From DATAAP01 sp041690495 (GTDB lineage Bacteria; Pseudomonadota; Alphaproteobacteria; CACIAM-22H2), in assembly GCA_041690495.1 (NCBI GenBank), contig JAWLHE010000015.1, forward strand, positions 1 through 64,000: DNA of 64,000 nt, given 5' to 3'. The notes below the pieces were generated by a model. That model worked only from the letters and a program-made list of their open reading frames with translations, did not search any database and was not told the DNA's origin. The translations under genes and the position numbers were made by a program. Positions 16,425 through 23,444 of this stretch are shown in pieces. Numbering within the stretch: position 1 is the first letter of the stretch; every line of letters begins with the position of its first letter.

Positions 16425-17174
16425 TTACAGCAGCGACGGCTTGTCGAAATCGAGTTCGCCATTCAGCTCGGCACGGTGGCACAGGCCCATGAAGTCGAAG
16501 ATCGTCAGCTGTCCGCGGTCGAGCCGCGCCAGCCCGTCGTCGTTCAGGATCCGCAGCATGCGGCTGACATGCACGGTGCTGAGCCCGAGCGCGTCGGCGA
16601 GATGCTCCTGGGTCAGCGGCAGCACGCATGTGCTGTCCGCGCACAGCCGGCGCTGGCGCATGCGCGTGTACAGCTCCGCGAGCAGGTAGGCGACGCGGGA
16701 TTCGGCGCTGCGCCGGCCGATCGTCGCGAGATGGACTTCCATCAGCGCCGCCTCGGCCGCTGCCATGCGCGCGATCTCCAGGCCGAGCCGGGGGTGCCGG
16801 TCGAACAGCGATTCCATCGCGTCGCATGCGAAGCTGCACAGGGCCGCATCGGTCAGCGTCTGTACGGTAAAGGCAACGCGGCCCGTCAGTGGCGCCTGCA
16901 CCGCAATCAGATCGCCCGGCAGACAGAAATGGAAGATCTGTCGCCCGCCGTTCACGGTCGCAAAGCGGAAGGCCCAGCCTTCGAACAGCGTGTAGAACGC
17001 CACCGGCTTCATCTCGCGGCGGATGATCGTCCGGCCCGCCGGCACGGTGATGTGATCGCGCTTGAACTCCTTGACGGCGGCGAGTTCGGCCGGGGAGATC
17101 GCCTTGAAGATATCGCTGCGTCGCCACGGGCAGGCGTCGCACGCTACAAATCCGTTGCGCTTGTCCTGCAGCAT
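16425..17174 (-). CDS. Crp/Fnr-family transcriptional regulator
   Basis: A 249-residue regulator with an N-terminal cyclic-nucleotide-binding-like barrel and a C-terminal winged helix (LTQEHLADALGLSTVHVSRMLRIL). Near the N-terminus there is a C12-x2-C15 pair (VACDACPWRR); further cysteines are in FHFCLPGD and ALCSFAC. FNR uses three N-terminal cysteines plus one distal for its 4Fe-4S cluster, so oxygen sensing is possible but not demonstrated. The start at 17174 has a clear GAGGA site; a 44-residue upstream extension of the reading frame is not supported. The 254 bases upstream, shared with the divergent DUF952/pyrD genes, show no clear palindrome. Confidence 0.9.
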   Translation of the reverse strand: MLQDKRNGFVACDACPWRRSDIFKAISPAELAAVKEFKRDHITVPAGRTIIRREMKPVAFYTLFEGWAFRFATVNGGRQIFHFCLPGDLIAVQAPLTGRVAFTVQTLTDAALCSFACDAMESLFDRHPRLGLEIARMAAAEAALMEVHLATIGRRSAESRVAYLLAELYTRMRQRRLCADSTCVLPLTQEHLADALGLSTVHVSRMLRILNDDGLARLDRGQLTIFDFMGLCHRAELNGELDFDKPSLL

Positions 17175-17428
17175 CAATTCCTCGGACTGGTCAGGGCACG
17201 GAAACGACAACAATCCAAACGGGTGGTCAATGAAACTCGCTTGCTCGATGTTAACAACCGGCGATAGCCCATTCCGAATCCGGTCGGGGCGACCGTTGCG
17301 GACCATTTTCCTAGAGCGCCCACCGCCACCTGCTCTGATTACTCTCGGCGCGCGGCGTCATCTGTGTGCTTTATCATAGCGGCGCGCGCCATTGTCCGAC
17401 TCGAACCGGCTCCCGTACTCTGCCGACC

Positions 17429-17782
17429 ATGAACGCGCCACCTATCTATCACATCTGCAAACGGGCCGAGTGGGATGCAGCCCGTCGCGGCGGAAGCTAT
17501 TCCGGCTCGTCGCAGGATGCGGCCGACGGCTTCATTCATTTCTCGACCGCGGCGCAGATCGCCGCAAGCGCGGCGAAGCATCGCGCCGGCCAGGGCGATC
17601 TCGTCATCCTCGAGGTCGACGCGGCGGCCTTGGGCACGGCGCTGCGCTGGGAGAAGTCTCGCGGCGGGCAGCTTTTCCCGCATCTGTATGGCGCGTTGCC
17701 GGCCGGTGCCGTGCGGCGCGCGGCACCGCTCCCGCTCGGGCCGGACGGCCGTCACGTCTTTCCGTGGGGCCTGGATGGTTGA
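17429..17782 (+). CDS. DUF952 protein
   Basis: A 117-residue protein of unknown function, DUF952. The family pattern is present: YHICKRAEWDAA near the start, DGFIHFSTAAQIAASAAKHRAG, then LRWEKSRGGQLFPHLYGALP. Its stop codon overlaps the pyrD start by 8 bases, so the two are translationally coupled. This DUF952-pyrD pairing recurs in alphaproteobacteria. Family members resemble an ADP-ribosyltransferase-like fold, but no activity is known. The start is the first ATG that fits the family length. Confidence 0.9.
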   Translation: MNAPPIYHICKRAEWDAARRGGSYSGSSQDAADGFIHFSTAAQIAASAAKHRAGQGDLVILEVDAAALGTALRWEKSRGGQLFPHLYGALPAGAVRRAAPLPLGPDGRHVFPWGLDG

Positions 17783-18833
17783 CTGGTATCGCCTGATCTC
17801 GCCGGCGCTGCAGACGATCGATCCCGAAACCGCCCACGGCCTTGCGATCCGCGCGCTCAGGGCCGGCCTGGTGCCGCGGCCGAAGCGCGTGGACGATCCC
17901 GTCCTGGCGCAACGCTTGTGGGGCCTCGATTTCCCCAATCCGGTCGGTTTGGCCGCGGGGTTCGACAAGCACGCCGAAGCGCCGGACGCGCTGCTGGCGC
18001 AGGGCTTCGGCTTCGTCGAGCTGGGCGGCGTAACGCCGCGGCCGCAGCCAGGCAATCCGCGCCCGCGGTTGTTCCGCCTGACCGAGGACGGCGCCGTCAT
18101 CAACCGCATGGGGTTCAACAGCATTGGCCTCGAGGTCGTGCGCGCGCGTCTCGCCGCGCGCGCACGGCGCGGCATCGTCGGCGTCAATCTCGGCAAGAAC
18201 AAGGACACTGCCGACGCCGCCGCGGACTATGTGGCCGGCGCCACGGCCCTGGCGCCGCACGCCGATTTCCTGGTCATCAACGTCTCCTCGCCCAACACGC
18301 CCGGCCTGCGCGCGCTGCAGAGCCGCGACGCGCTGCGCGGCCTGGTCGCCCGCACGCAGCAGGCAGTGGCGTCGGCCAGCCCTTCCGGTGCCCCGCCGCT
18401 GCTGCTCAAGATCGCTCCCGACCTGACCGAGGAGGACCGCCGCGACATCGCCGGCGTCGTGATCGAGACCGGAATAGACGGCCTGGTCGTCTCGAACACG
18501 ACCATTGCCCGCCCCGCGACCCTGCGCAGCCCGCACCGCAACGAAACCGGCGGTCTTTCCGGCCGGCCGCTGTTCGAGCCCTCGACCGCGCTGCTCGCCG
18601 AGATGTACCGGCTGACGGGGGGACGGGTGACGCTGGTCGGCGTCGGCGGGATCGCCAGCGGGGCGGACGCCTACCGCAAGATCCGCGCCGGAGCCTCGCT
18701 GGTCCAACTCTATACGGCGCTCGTCTACCAGGGCCCGGGCCTCGTCGCGGTGCTGCTGCGCGATCTCGCGGCGTTGCTGCGCGCGGACGGTTTCGGCAGC
18801 GTGGCCGACGCGGTCGGCGCCGACCATCGCTGA
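17775..18833 (+). CDS. pyrD: Dihydroorotate dehydrogenase, quinone-dependent (class 2)
   Basis: A 352-residue flavoenzyme of pyrimidine biosynthesis that oxidises dihydroorotate to orotate and passes electrons to membrane quinone. Class 2 features are visible: an N-terminal amphipathic segment (WYRLISPALQTIDPETAHGLAIRAL) for membrane association, LAAGFDKHAEAP, the NRMGFNS motif, the catalytic-serine segment NVSSPNTPGLR and the C-terminal FMN phosphate loop VGVGGIASGADAY. It overlaps the upstream DUF952 gene. The following EAL gene starts 77 bases later on the same strand and may be co-transcribed. Confidence 0.97.
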   Translation: MVDWYRLISPALQTIDPETAHGLAIRALRAGLVPRPKRVDDPVLAQRLWGLDFPNPVGLAAGFDKHAEAPDALLAQGFGFVELGGVTPRPQPGNPRPRLFRLTEDGAVINRMGFNSIGLEVVRARLAARARRGIVGVNLGKNKDTADAAADYVAGATALAPHADFLVINVSSPNTPGLRALQSRDALRGLVARTQQAVASASPSGAPPLLLKIAPDLTEEDRRDIAGVVIETGIDGLVVSNTTIARPATLRSPHRNETGGLSGRPLFEPSTALLAEMYRLTGGRVTLVGVGGIASGADAYRKIRAGASLVQLYTALVYQGPGLVAVLLRDLAALLRADGFGSVADAVGADHR

Positions 18834-18910
18834 GCCGCTTACCGCCGGTTAACCATGCGTCAAGACCGTACGGCTACGATCCGGCCGCAGATTCCGGAGT
18901 CCTGCCGCCC

Positions 18911-20167
18911 ATGCCGATCCTCAACCACGTCGTGATCGCGGTGTCCTACACGCTGGTCGCCGGCGCCCTTGCCGCGACCCTGCCGCATCACTTCCCGCAG
19001 GTCGGCGCGAACCTGGCGCTGCAGATCGGCATGGCCTTCCTGTTCGTCTGCTTCTTTGCGCATTTCGTGCTGTCGCGGCTTGCCCACGACCGCGCCGTCG
19101 CCGCCGACATCGCCGCGCTTCAGGCGGGCTACGGAGAGACGCGGGCCGAGCTGGTGCGCGCCCGCGAGGAGGCGCGCCGGGTATACGACTCGATCCAGAC
19201 GGCGCTGCTGGCGCGTCAGGGCCATTCGGCCGACCTCGAGGCGGTGATGACCGAGGTGCGCGTCCTGCACGATCTGGTGGATCAGCTCTCCGCCGGCCGC
19301 CCCGCGGCGGCCCGCCGCCCGGCGGCCGAGCCGGCAAGCCCTGCCAGGATGCCGCAGGCGCGCCCCACCGGCCTGCCGCTGCCGCGGACCCTGCCGGCGC
19401 TCAACGAAGCGGAGATTCTGGACATCGTGCGCGAGGGCCTGCGCAACAACCGTGTCGAGCTGTTCGTGCAGCCGATCGTCAGCCTGCCGCAGCGCAAGCA
19501 CCGGCACTACGAATGCTATACGCGCATCCGCGGCGCCGACGACACCCTGATCACGCCGGAGCAGTATATCGCGATCGCCGAGCGCGAGGGCCTGATCGGC
19601 GCAATCGACAACATGCTGCTGTTCCGCAGCCTGCAGCTCGTCCGGCGCATCCAGAAGCGCGATACCGTGGGCCTGTTCCTCAACATCTCCGAGCACACGC
19701 TCGCGGATGCCGACTTCTTCCGCGAGTTCGTCGCCTTCCTGTCGGCGAACCGCGACTTCGCGCCGCGCCTGGTGTTCGAGTTCGCGCAGGCGCATGTCGA
19801 GCGCCACGGCGAGGCGGTGATGCTGGAGCTCGAGCGGCTGGCCCGGCTCGGCTTCCGCTTCTCGATGGACCAGGTCACGCACCTCAATTTCGATCTCGAC
19901 GAGCTCGGCGCGCGGCATTTCCGCTTCCTCAAGCTCGAGGCCGGCAAGCTCATCGAGCAGATCCGCTCGGAGACGCACCGGCTCGACATGCGCGCCTTCA
20001 AGCGCTCGCTCGACCGCAACGGCATCGACCTCATCGTCGAGAAGATCGAGACCGAGCCGATGGTGCTCGAGCTGCTCGATCTGCCGATCGATTACGGGCA
20101 GGGCTACCTGTTCGGCGAGCCGCGCCTCGCCAAGGACGGGGCGGGGACCTCGACCAACGCCGCCTGA
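18911..20167 (+). CDS. Membrane-anchored degenerate EAL protein, TipF-like
   Basis: A 418-residue protein: two hydrophobic helices (about residues 7-24 and 36-57), a short coiled coil (about 60-115), a Pro/Ala linker, then a C-terminal EAL domain (about 165-410). The catalytic signature is eroded. EALLR is ECYTR (Glu201), the TE of the ExTE motif is replaced (FEFAQAH), DDFG is DQVT, KxD is KLE, while QGYLFGEP is kept. Phosphodiesterase activity is unlikely; c-di-GMP binding is possible. This domain order matches Caulobacter TipF, a c-di-GMP-binding protein that organises flagellar assembly at the pole. No flagellar genes are in the window, so the TipF assignment is an inference from architecture. 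Confidence 0.8.
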   Translation: MPILNHVVIAVSYTLVAGALAATLPHHFPQVGANLALQIGMAFLFVCFFAHFVLSRLAHDRAVAADIAALQAGYGETRAELVRAREEARRVYDSIQTALLARQGHSADLEAVMTEVRVLHDLVDQLSAGRPAAARRPAAEPASPARMPQARPTGLPLPRTLPALNEAEILDIVREGLRNNRVELFVQPIVSLPQRKHRHYECYTRIRGADDTLITPEQYIAIAEREGLIGAIDNMLLFRSLQLVRRIQKRDTVGLFLNISEHTLADADFFREFVAFLSANRDFAPRLVFEFAQAHVERHGEAVMLELERLARLGFRFSMDQVTHLNFDLDELGARHFRFLKLEAGKLIEQIRSETHRLDMRAFKRSLDRNGIDLIVEKIETEPMVLELLDLPIDYGQGYLFGEPRLAKDGAGTSTNAA

Positions 20168-20198
20168 GCCTCGCAGGGCTTCCATCGGCGGCGCGATC

Positions 20199-21122
20199 GT
20201 GACAGAAAGCGCCGCCATGATGCCACCCGACTCCTCCGGCCGCGCCGCTGCGCCGCCGATCATCGACGGCCTGCGCGAGGTCGCCGACCGCCACGACGCC
20301 TACATTCTCGACCTGTGGGGCTGCGTTCATAACGGCGTGACGCCGTTTCCCGGCGTCATCGACGCCCTGCAGCACCTGAAGCGGGCGGGCAAGCGCGTGC
20401 TGCTGCTGTCGAACGCGCCGCGCCGCGCCTCCGTCGTCGTCGACCAGTTGCGGCGCGTGTTCGGGATTGGGCCGGACCTGTACCATGCCGTGCTCACCTC
20501 CGGCGAGGTCGCCTGGCAGGCGCTGTCGCGCCGCGACGATCCGCAGCACGCGAAGCTCGGGCACAACGTCCTGCATGTCGGGCCGGAGCGCGATCTCGGC
20601 ATGTTCGAGGGCAACGGCCTCATGCGCGTCGCCGACGTAGCGAGCGCCGACTTCCTGCTGGCGACCGGGCCGAACGACGATCGCGACGACGTCGCGGCGC
20701 ACGAGGCGGTGCTCCAGGCCGCACGCGAGCGCAACCTGCCGCTGGTCTGCGCCAATCCGGATCTCGAAGTGCTGCGCGGCGAGACGCGCCTGGTCTGCGC
20801 CGGCGCCATCGCGCAGCGCTACGAGGCGCTCGGCGGCGAGGTGATCTATCACGGCAAGCCGCACGAAGTGACCTATCGCGTCGCCTTCGACGTGCTCGGC
20901 AACCCGGCGCGCGATCGCGTGCTGTGCGTCGGCGACGGCCTGCGCACCGACATCACCGGTGCCGCGAACGCCGGCCTGCACAGCGCCTTCATCCCGGGCG
21001 GCATCCATGACAGGGATCTCGGCATCCGCATGGGGGAAGCCCCCGATCCGGCGCGCGTCGCCGCCCTGCTCGCCGAATTCGGCGTGAGCGCGACCTACAT
21101 CCTTCCTTCACTTCGGTGGTGA
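20199..21122 (+). CDS. HAD-superfamily class IIA hydrolase (TIGR01459 type)
   Basis: A 307-residue soluble phosphatase-like protein. Motif I is ILDLWGCVHNG with Asp38 as the likely nucleophile; the +2 residue is Trp instead of Asp, as is usual in this alphaproteobacterial subfamily. Motif II is LLLSNAPRR, motif III includes the HGKPHEVTY segment, and motif IV is CVGDGLRTDITGA. The large IIA cap domain lies between motifs II and III, as in NagD-type enzymes acting on sugar or nucleoside phosphates. The substrate is unknown. Translation probably begins at GTG 20199; an ATG 18 bases later is an alternative. Confidence 0.88.
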   Translation: MTESAAMMPPDSSGRAAAPPIIDGLREVADRHDAYILDLWGCVHNGVTPFPGVIDALQHLKRAGKRVLLLSNAPRRASVVVDQLRRVFGIGPDLYHAVLTSGEVAWQALSRRDDPQHAKLGHNVLHVGPERDLGMFEGNGLMRVADVASADFLLATGPNDDRDDVAAHEAVLQAARERNLPLVCANPDLEVLRGETRLVCAGAIAQRYEALGGEVIYHGKPHEVTYRVAFDVLGNPARDRVLCVGDGLRTDITGAANAGLHSAFIPGGIHDRDLGIRMGEAPDPARVAALLAEFGVSATYILPSLRW

Positions 21123-21174
21123 TGGTTTGATCCGGCAGTGTGGCGGAAGGGCAGGGCACTGATTGGACCTTCAG

Positions 21175-21522
21175 ATGAATAGGCCGGAATTGCGCCGGGC
21201 CCTCAGTGCGGTGCTTGGCCTGGCATTGATTTTGGAGGCGTGTGCTACGCGCGATCCAACCGCAAATATCGGTGCAGAGGAGGCGGTGCAGATCGCAAAT
21301 CGTCTGCTCGAATCGAGGAGGCGAGGCGGCATATCGCCCTCTCGAGTGGATCTGATTTCCACACCGGATAACTCTTGCCTAGTTGAGGAGGTAAAGCGTG
21401 CTCTGGCTGACAGGCGCTACTACCTCGTCATATACGAAGTGCCGAATGTCGTTTTCGGCAGCACGATCTGCGTCTTCGTGGATGCCAAAGGCGGAACGGT
21501 GATCGAGTCCGGAGAATTCTAG
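21175..21522 (+). CDS. Small lipoprotein-like protein, possibly PepSY-like
   Basis: A 115-residue hypothetical protein. The first 20 residues form a signal sequence ending in a lipobox-like LILEAC, with Glu at the -2 position, which is unusual. The mature part contains a YYLVIYEVPNVVFGSTICVFVDAKGGTVI stretch that resembles the beta-strand pair of PepSY domains, but the match is weak. GC content is visibly lower than in the flanking genes, and a palindromic repeat follows 24 bases after the stop, suggesting an acquired segment. The start is uncertain: ATG at 21175, with TTG at 21163 as an alternative. Confidence 0.6.
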   Translation: MNRPELRRALSAVLGLALILEACATRDPTANIGAEEAVQIANRLLESRRRGGISPSRVDLISTPDNSCLVEEVKRALADRRYYLVIYEVPNVVFGSTICVFVDAKGGTVIESGEF

Positions 21523-21545
21523 GTCGCTCTTGCTTCTCAAAGAAT

Positions 21546-21654
21546 TGTCGTCCCCGGGCTTGACCCGGGGACCCACCACGATCTCTCGACGAGAAACGGT
21601 ATTACGCGCGGAAGTGCGGAACTGGGTCCTCGGGTCAAGCCCGAGGACAACAGT
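21546..21654. repeat. Paired palindromic repeat, copy A
   Basis: Two hairpin units in opposite orientation: a 9-bp stem gtccccggg / cccggggac with cttga loop (21550-21572) and gtcctcggg / cccgaggac with tcaag loop (21626-21648), separated by 53 bases. The same unit occurs at 36352/36631 and 40603. Such CCGGG-CTTGA-CCCGG palindromes are dispersed extragenic repeats in alphaproteobacteria; the pair as a whole is an inverted repeat. It lies between a lipoprotein-like gene and a convergent hypothetical gene and could also end transcription. Confidence 0.85.
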
Positions 21655-21730
21655 TTACGGAAGTTCGGGGCTCCAGCGAGAAAGTGCATGCGCCGTCCGG
21701 CAACACCGCCGGGCGGGCTGAAGCCTGCCG

Positions 21731-22075
21731 CTAGTGGTCGCTGCCGTGGAGGATCTGGCTGCCGAGGCCGGTGTCATAGCCCATGCCGGCGGCGGTGACG
21801 ATGCACGCCATCGGGAACATCGACTTGATCAGGCCCTTGCGCTCGAGCGCCACCCAGGCCGCGGGGTTCTGCAGGCCGGTCGCGTCGCGCGCCAGCACGA
21901 CATAGGGGCCGAGATGGAAATGGTCGCCATGCGGATGCGGCAGGTTGTTGACCATCACCGCACCCGGCTCGTCGGCCGGCGTTCCGTGGTCGGGCAGCTT
22001 CGCCAGCGCCTGGAGCAGGGTGAGCGTTCGGAGCTGCAGCGGATTCAGATTGAGAGAATTGTGTTTCTTGGCCAT
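21731..22075 (-). CDS. Conserved hypothetical protein (HPHGDHFHLGPYVV motif)
   Basis: A 114-residue protein of unknown function. It begins MAKKHNSLNLNPLQLRTLTLLQALAK, suggesting a helical N-terminus, followed by a histidine-rich segment (LPHPHGDHFHLGPYVVLARDATGL, about residues 48-72) that could bind a metal, and LERKGLIKSMFPMACIVTAAG. No signal peptide or membrane segment is present. The start is the ATG at 22075; the reading frame continues upstream only as non-coding sequence. It lies 44 bases downstream of the metallo-beta-lactamase-fold gene, same strand. I do not recognise a named family. Confidence 0.78.
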   Translation of the reverse strand: MAKKHNSLNLNPLQLRTLTLLQALAKLPDHGTPADEPGAVMVNNLPHPHGDHFHLGPYVVLARDATGLQNPAAWVALERKGLIKSMFPMACIVTAAGMGYDTGLGSQILHGSDH

Positions 22076-22119
22076 GGCGGCGGATCGTAGCGACGCCCGT
22101 CGCGCGATTCCAGCACCAT

Positions 22120-22944
22120 TCAATGCCCGGGAAGGACCAGAAGCTGCGGCCGCTGCGGCAGCGAGGCGCGCGAGAAAAGCACGCCGGCCGTCGGGCTGTA
22201 TTCGATCGTGTAGTTCATGGCCGTACCCTTGTCCTTCAGGGCAGCGAGAAAGCGGTCGAGGCCCGGCCGGCTGAAGAAGTGCATGGGAATGACCACGGGC
22301 GCGCGGATCTGCTCGATCACTTCGATCATGCCTTCGATGTTGAGCGTATAGCTGCCGTCGACCGGCACCATCAGTACGTCGATCTGGCCGAGTGCCGCCA
22401 GATGGTCCTTGGTCAAGCGATGGTGCAGGTGGCCGAGATGGGCGATGCACAGCTCGGCCGTCTCGAACACGAAGATCGAATTGCCATTGTAGCGCGTCGA
22501 GTCGTAGTTGCGGACATTGGTGGGGATGTTGCGCACCTGCAGGTCGCGGTACGAAAGGTCATGCTCGGCGGGCCCGCCGTCGCCGCCCCAGCCCTGCAGC
22601 ACGTGGCGCACGTCCGGCTGGACCGCGATGCTGTAATGCGTCGAGTGCGCGTTGTTCATCGTCACGATGTCGGGAACGATGTCGGCGCGCACATAGTCGT
22701 TGTAATCGGTGACCGCCTTCACGCCGGCGGCAGTTTCGATCAGGAAACTCGCATGGCCGATATAGGTCACGCCGACTTGTCCTGGCGGCACGGTTCCGAA
22801 TCCGGCCGCCGCAGGAATGAGGCGCGGCTGATCGAGCGCGACATTGCGCAGGCACGCCGCACCGGACGGCGAAGCGACAAGCACCACGGCGGCTGCGGTC
22901 AGGGCAGCGTAAGCGAAGCGGAGACTGGAACGGGACATGTGCAT
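22120..22944 (-). CDS. Exported metallo-beta-lactamase-fold protein, UlaG-like
   Basis: A 274-residue protein with a signal peptide (about residues 1-30, AYAALTAAAVVLVASPSGAAC). The fold is recognised from VTYIGHASFLIET, AHLGHLHHRLTKDHLAALGQIDVLMVPVDG and VVIPMHFF, the usual order of UlaG-like lactonase/hydrolase proteins. The first metal motif is atypical: HxHxDH is replaced by the NNAHSTHY segment, so one histidine and the aspartate seem to be missing. It may bind one metal or be non-catalytic. ATG 22938 is an alternative start six bases downstream. It follows the cytochrome c gene on the same strand. Confidence 0.82.
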   Translation of the reverse strand: MHMSRSSLRFAYAALTAAAVVLVASPSGAACLRNVALDQPRLIPAAAGFGTVPPGQVGVTYIGHASFLIETAAGVKAVTDYNDYVRADIVPDIVTMNNAHSTHYSIAVQPDVRHVLQGWGGDGGPAEHDLSYRDLQVRNIPTNVRNYDSTRYNGNSIFVFETAELCIAHLGHLHHRLTKDHLAALGQIDVLMVPVDGSYTLNIEGMIEVIEQIRAPVVIPMHFFSRPGLDRFLAALKDKGTAMNYTIEYSPTAGVLFSRASLPQRPQLLVLPGH

Positions 22945-23026
22945 CGCAGGCCCGGTCGTTTCGCGCCCGCCATAGTATCCGTGCCGCCGCAAATCGGCCA
23001 GACTCCGGCTGCGGGCCCGGCGCTGC

Positions 23027-23371
23027 TCACCGCAGGTTGTCGGGGATGCGGACTTTGACCTCGATCCGCGCGAAGTATGCGGCAAGGTCTGCGATGTCGT
23101 CGTCGCTCAGGTTCTTCGCCATCAGCGACATCTGCGGGTCGCGCCGCTCGCCGCCGCGGAAGGCCTTGAGCTGCTTGCTCAGGTAGAGCTCGCTCTCGCC
23201 GGCGATGTGCGGCACGTTCGGCATCCTGGCGACGCCGTCGATGCCGTGGCAGGCCTGGCAGCGGGCAGCCTTCTTGCGGCCTGCTTCCGGATCGGCGGCC
23301 CAGACCGGGCCGGCAACCGCGATCGACACGGCAAGCAGCAGCAGCCGATGCGCAGGATGCAGATGTCGCAT
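23027..23371 (-). CDS. Class I c-type cytochrome
   Basis: A 114-residue periplasmic cytochrome. A signal peptide (RLLLLAVSIAVAGPVWA) is followed by one haem-binding CQACH motif (about residues 37-41), an axial methionine in DPQMSLMAKNLSDDD and the C-terminal helix IADLAAYFARI. The small size and this layout match the single-haem cytochrome c4/c553-like group. It lies 73 bases downstream of a PQQ/sorbosone-dehydrogenase-type gene and is its likely electron acceptor. A strong hairpin sits between the two genes. Confidence 0.93.
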   Translation of the reverse strand: MRHLHPAHRLLLLAVSIAVAGPVWAADPEAGRKKAARCQACHGIDGVARMPNVPHIAGESELYLSKQLKAFRGGERRDPQMSLMAKNLSDDDIADLAAYFARIEVKVRIPDNLR

Positions 23372-23397
23372 GCCGGCTAACTCCACCGGGCAGAGCA

Positions 23398-23424
23398 GCC
23401 GCCCCGGCTTCCTGCCGGGGCGGC
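23398..23424 (-). other. Intercistronic GC-rich hairpin
   Basis: A perfect 11-bp inverted repeat (gccgccccggc / gccggggcggc) with a 5-base loop lies between the dehydrogenase and cytochrome genes. There is no T-run on either side, so it is more likely an mRNA-stabilising or Rho-dependent attenuating structure that sets the ratio of the two products than a full terminator. Confidence 0.6.
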
Positions 23425-23444
23425 CTGCGGACCGCGGGATGCGC

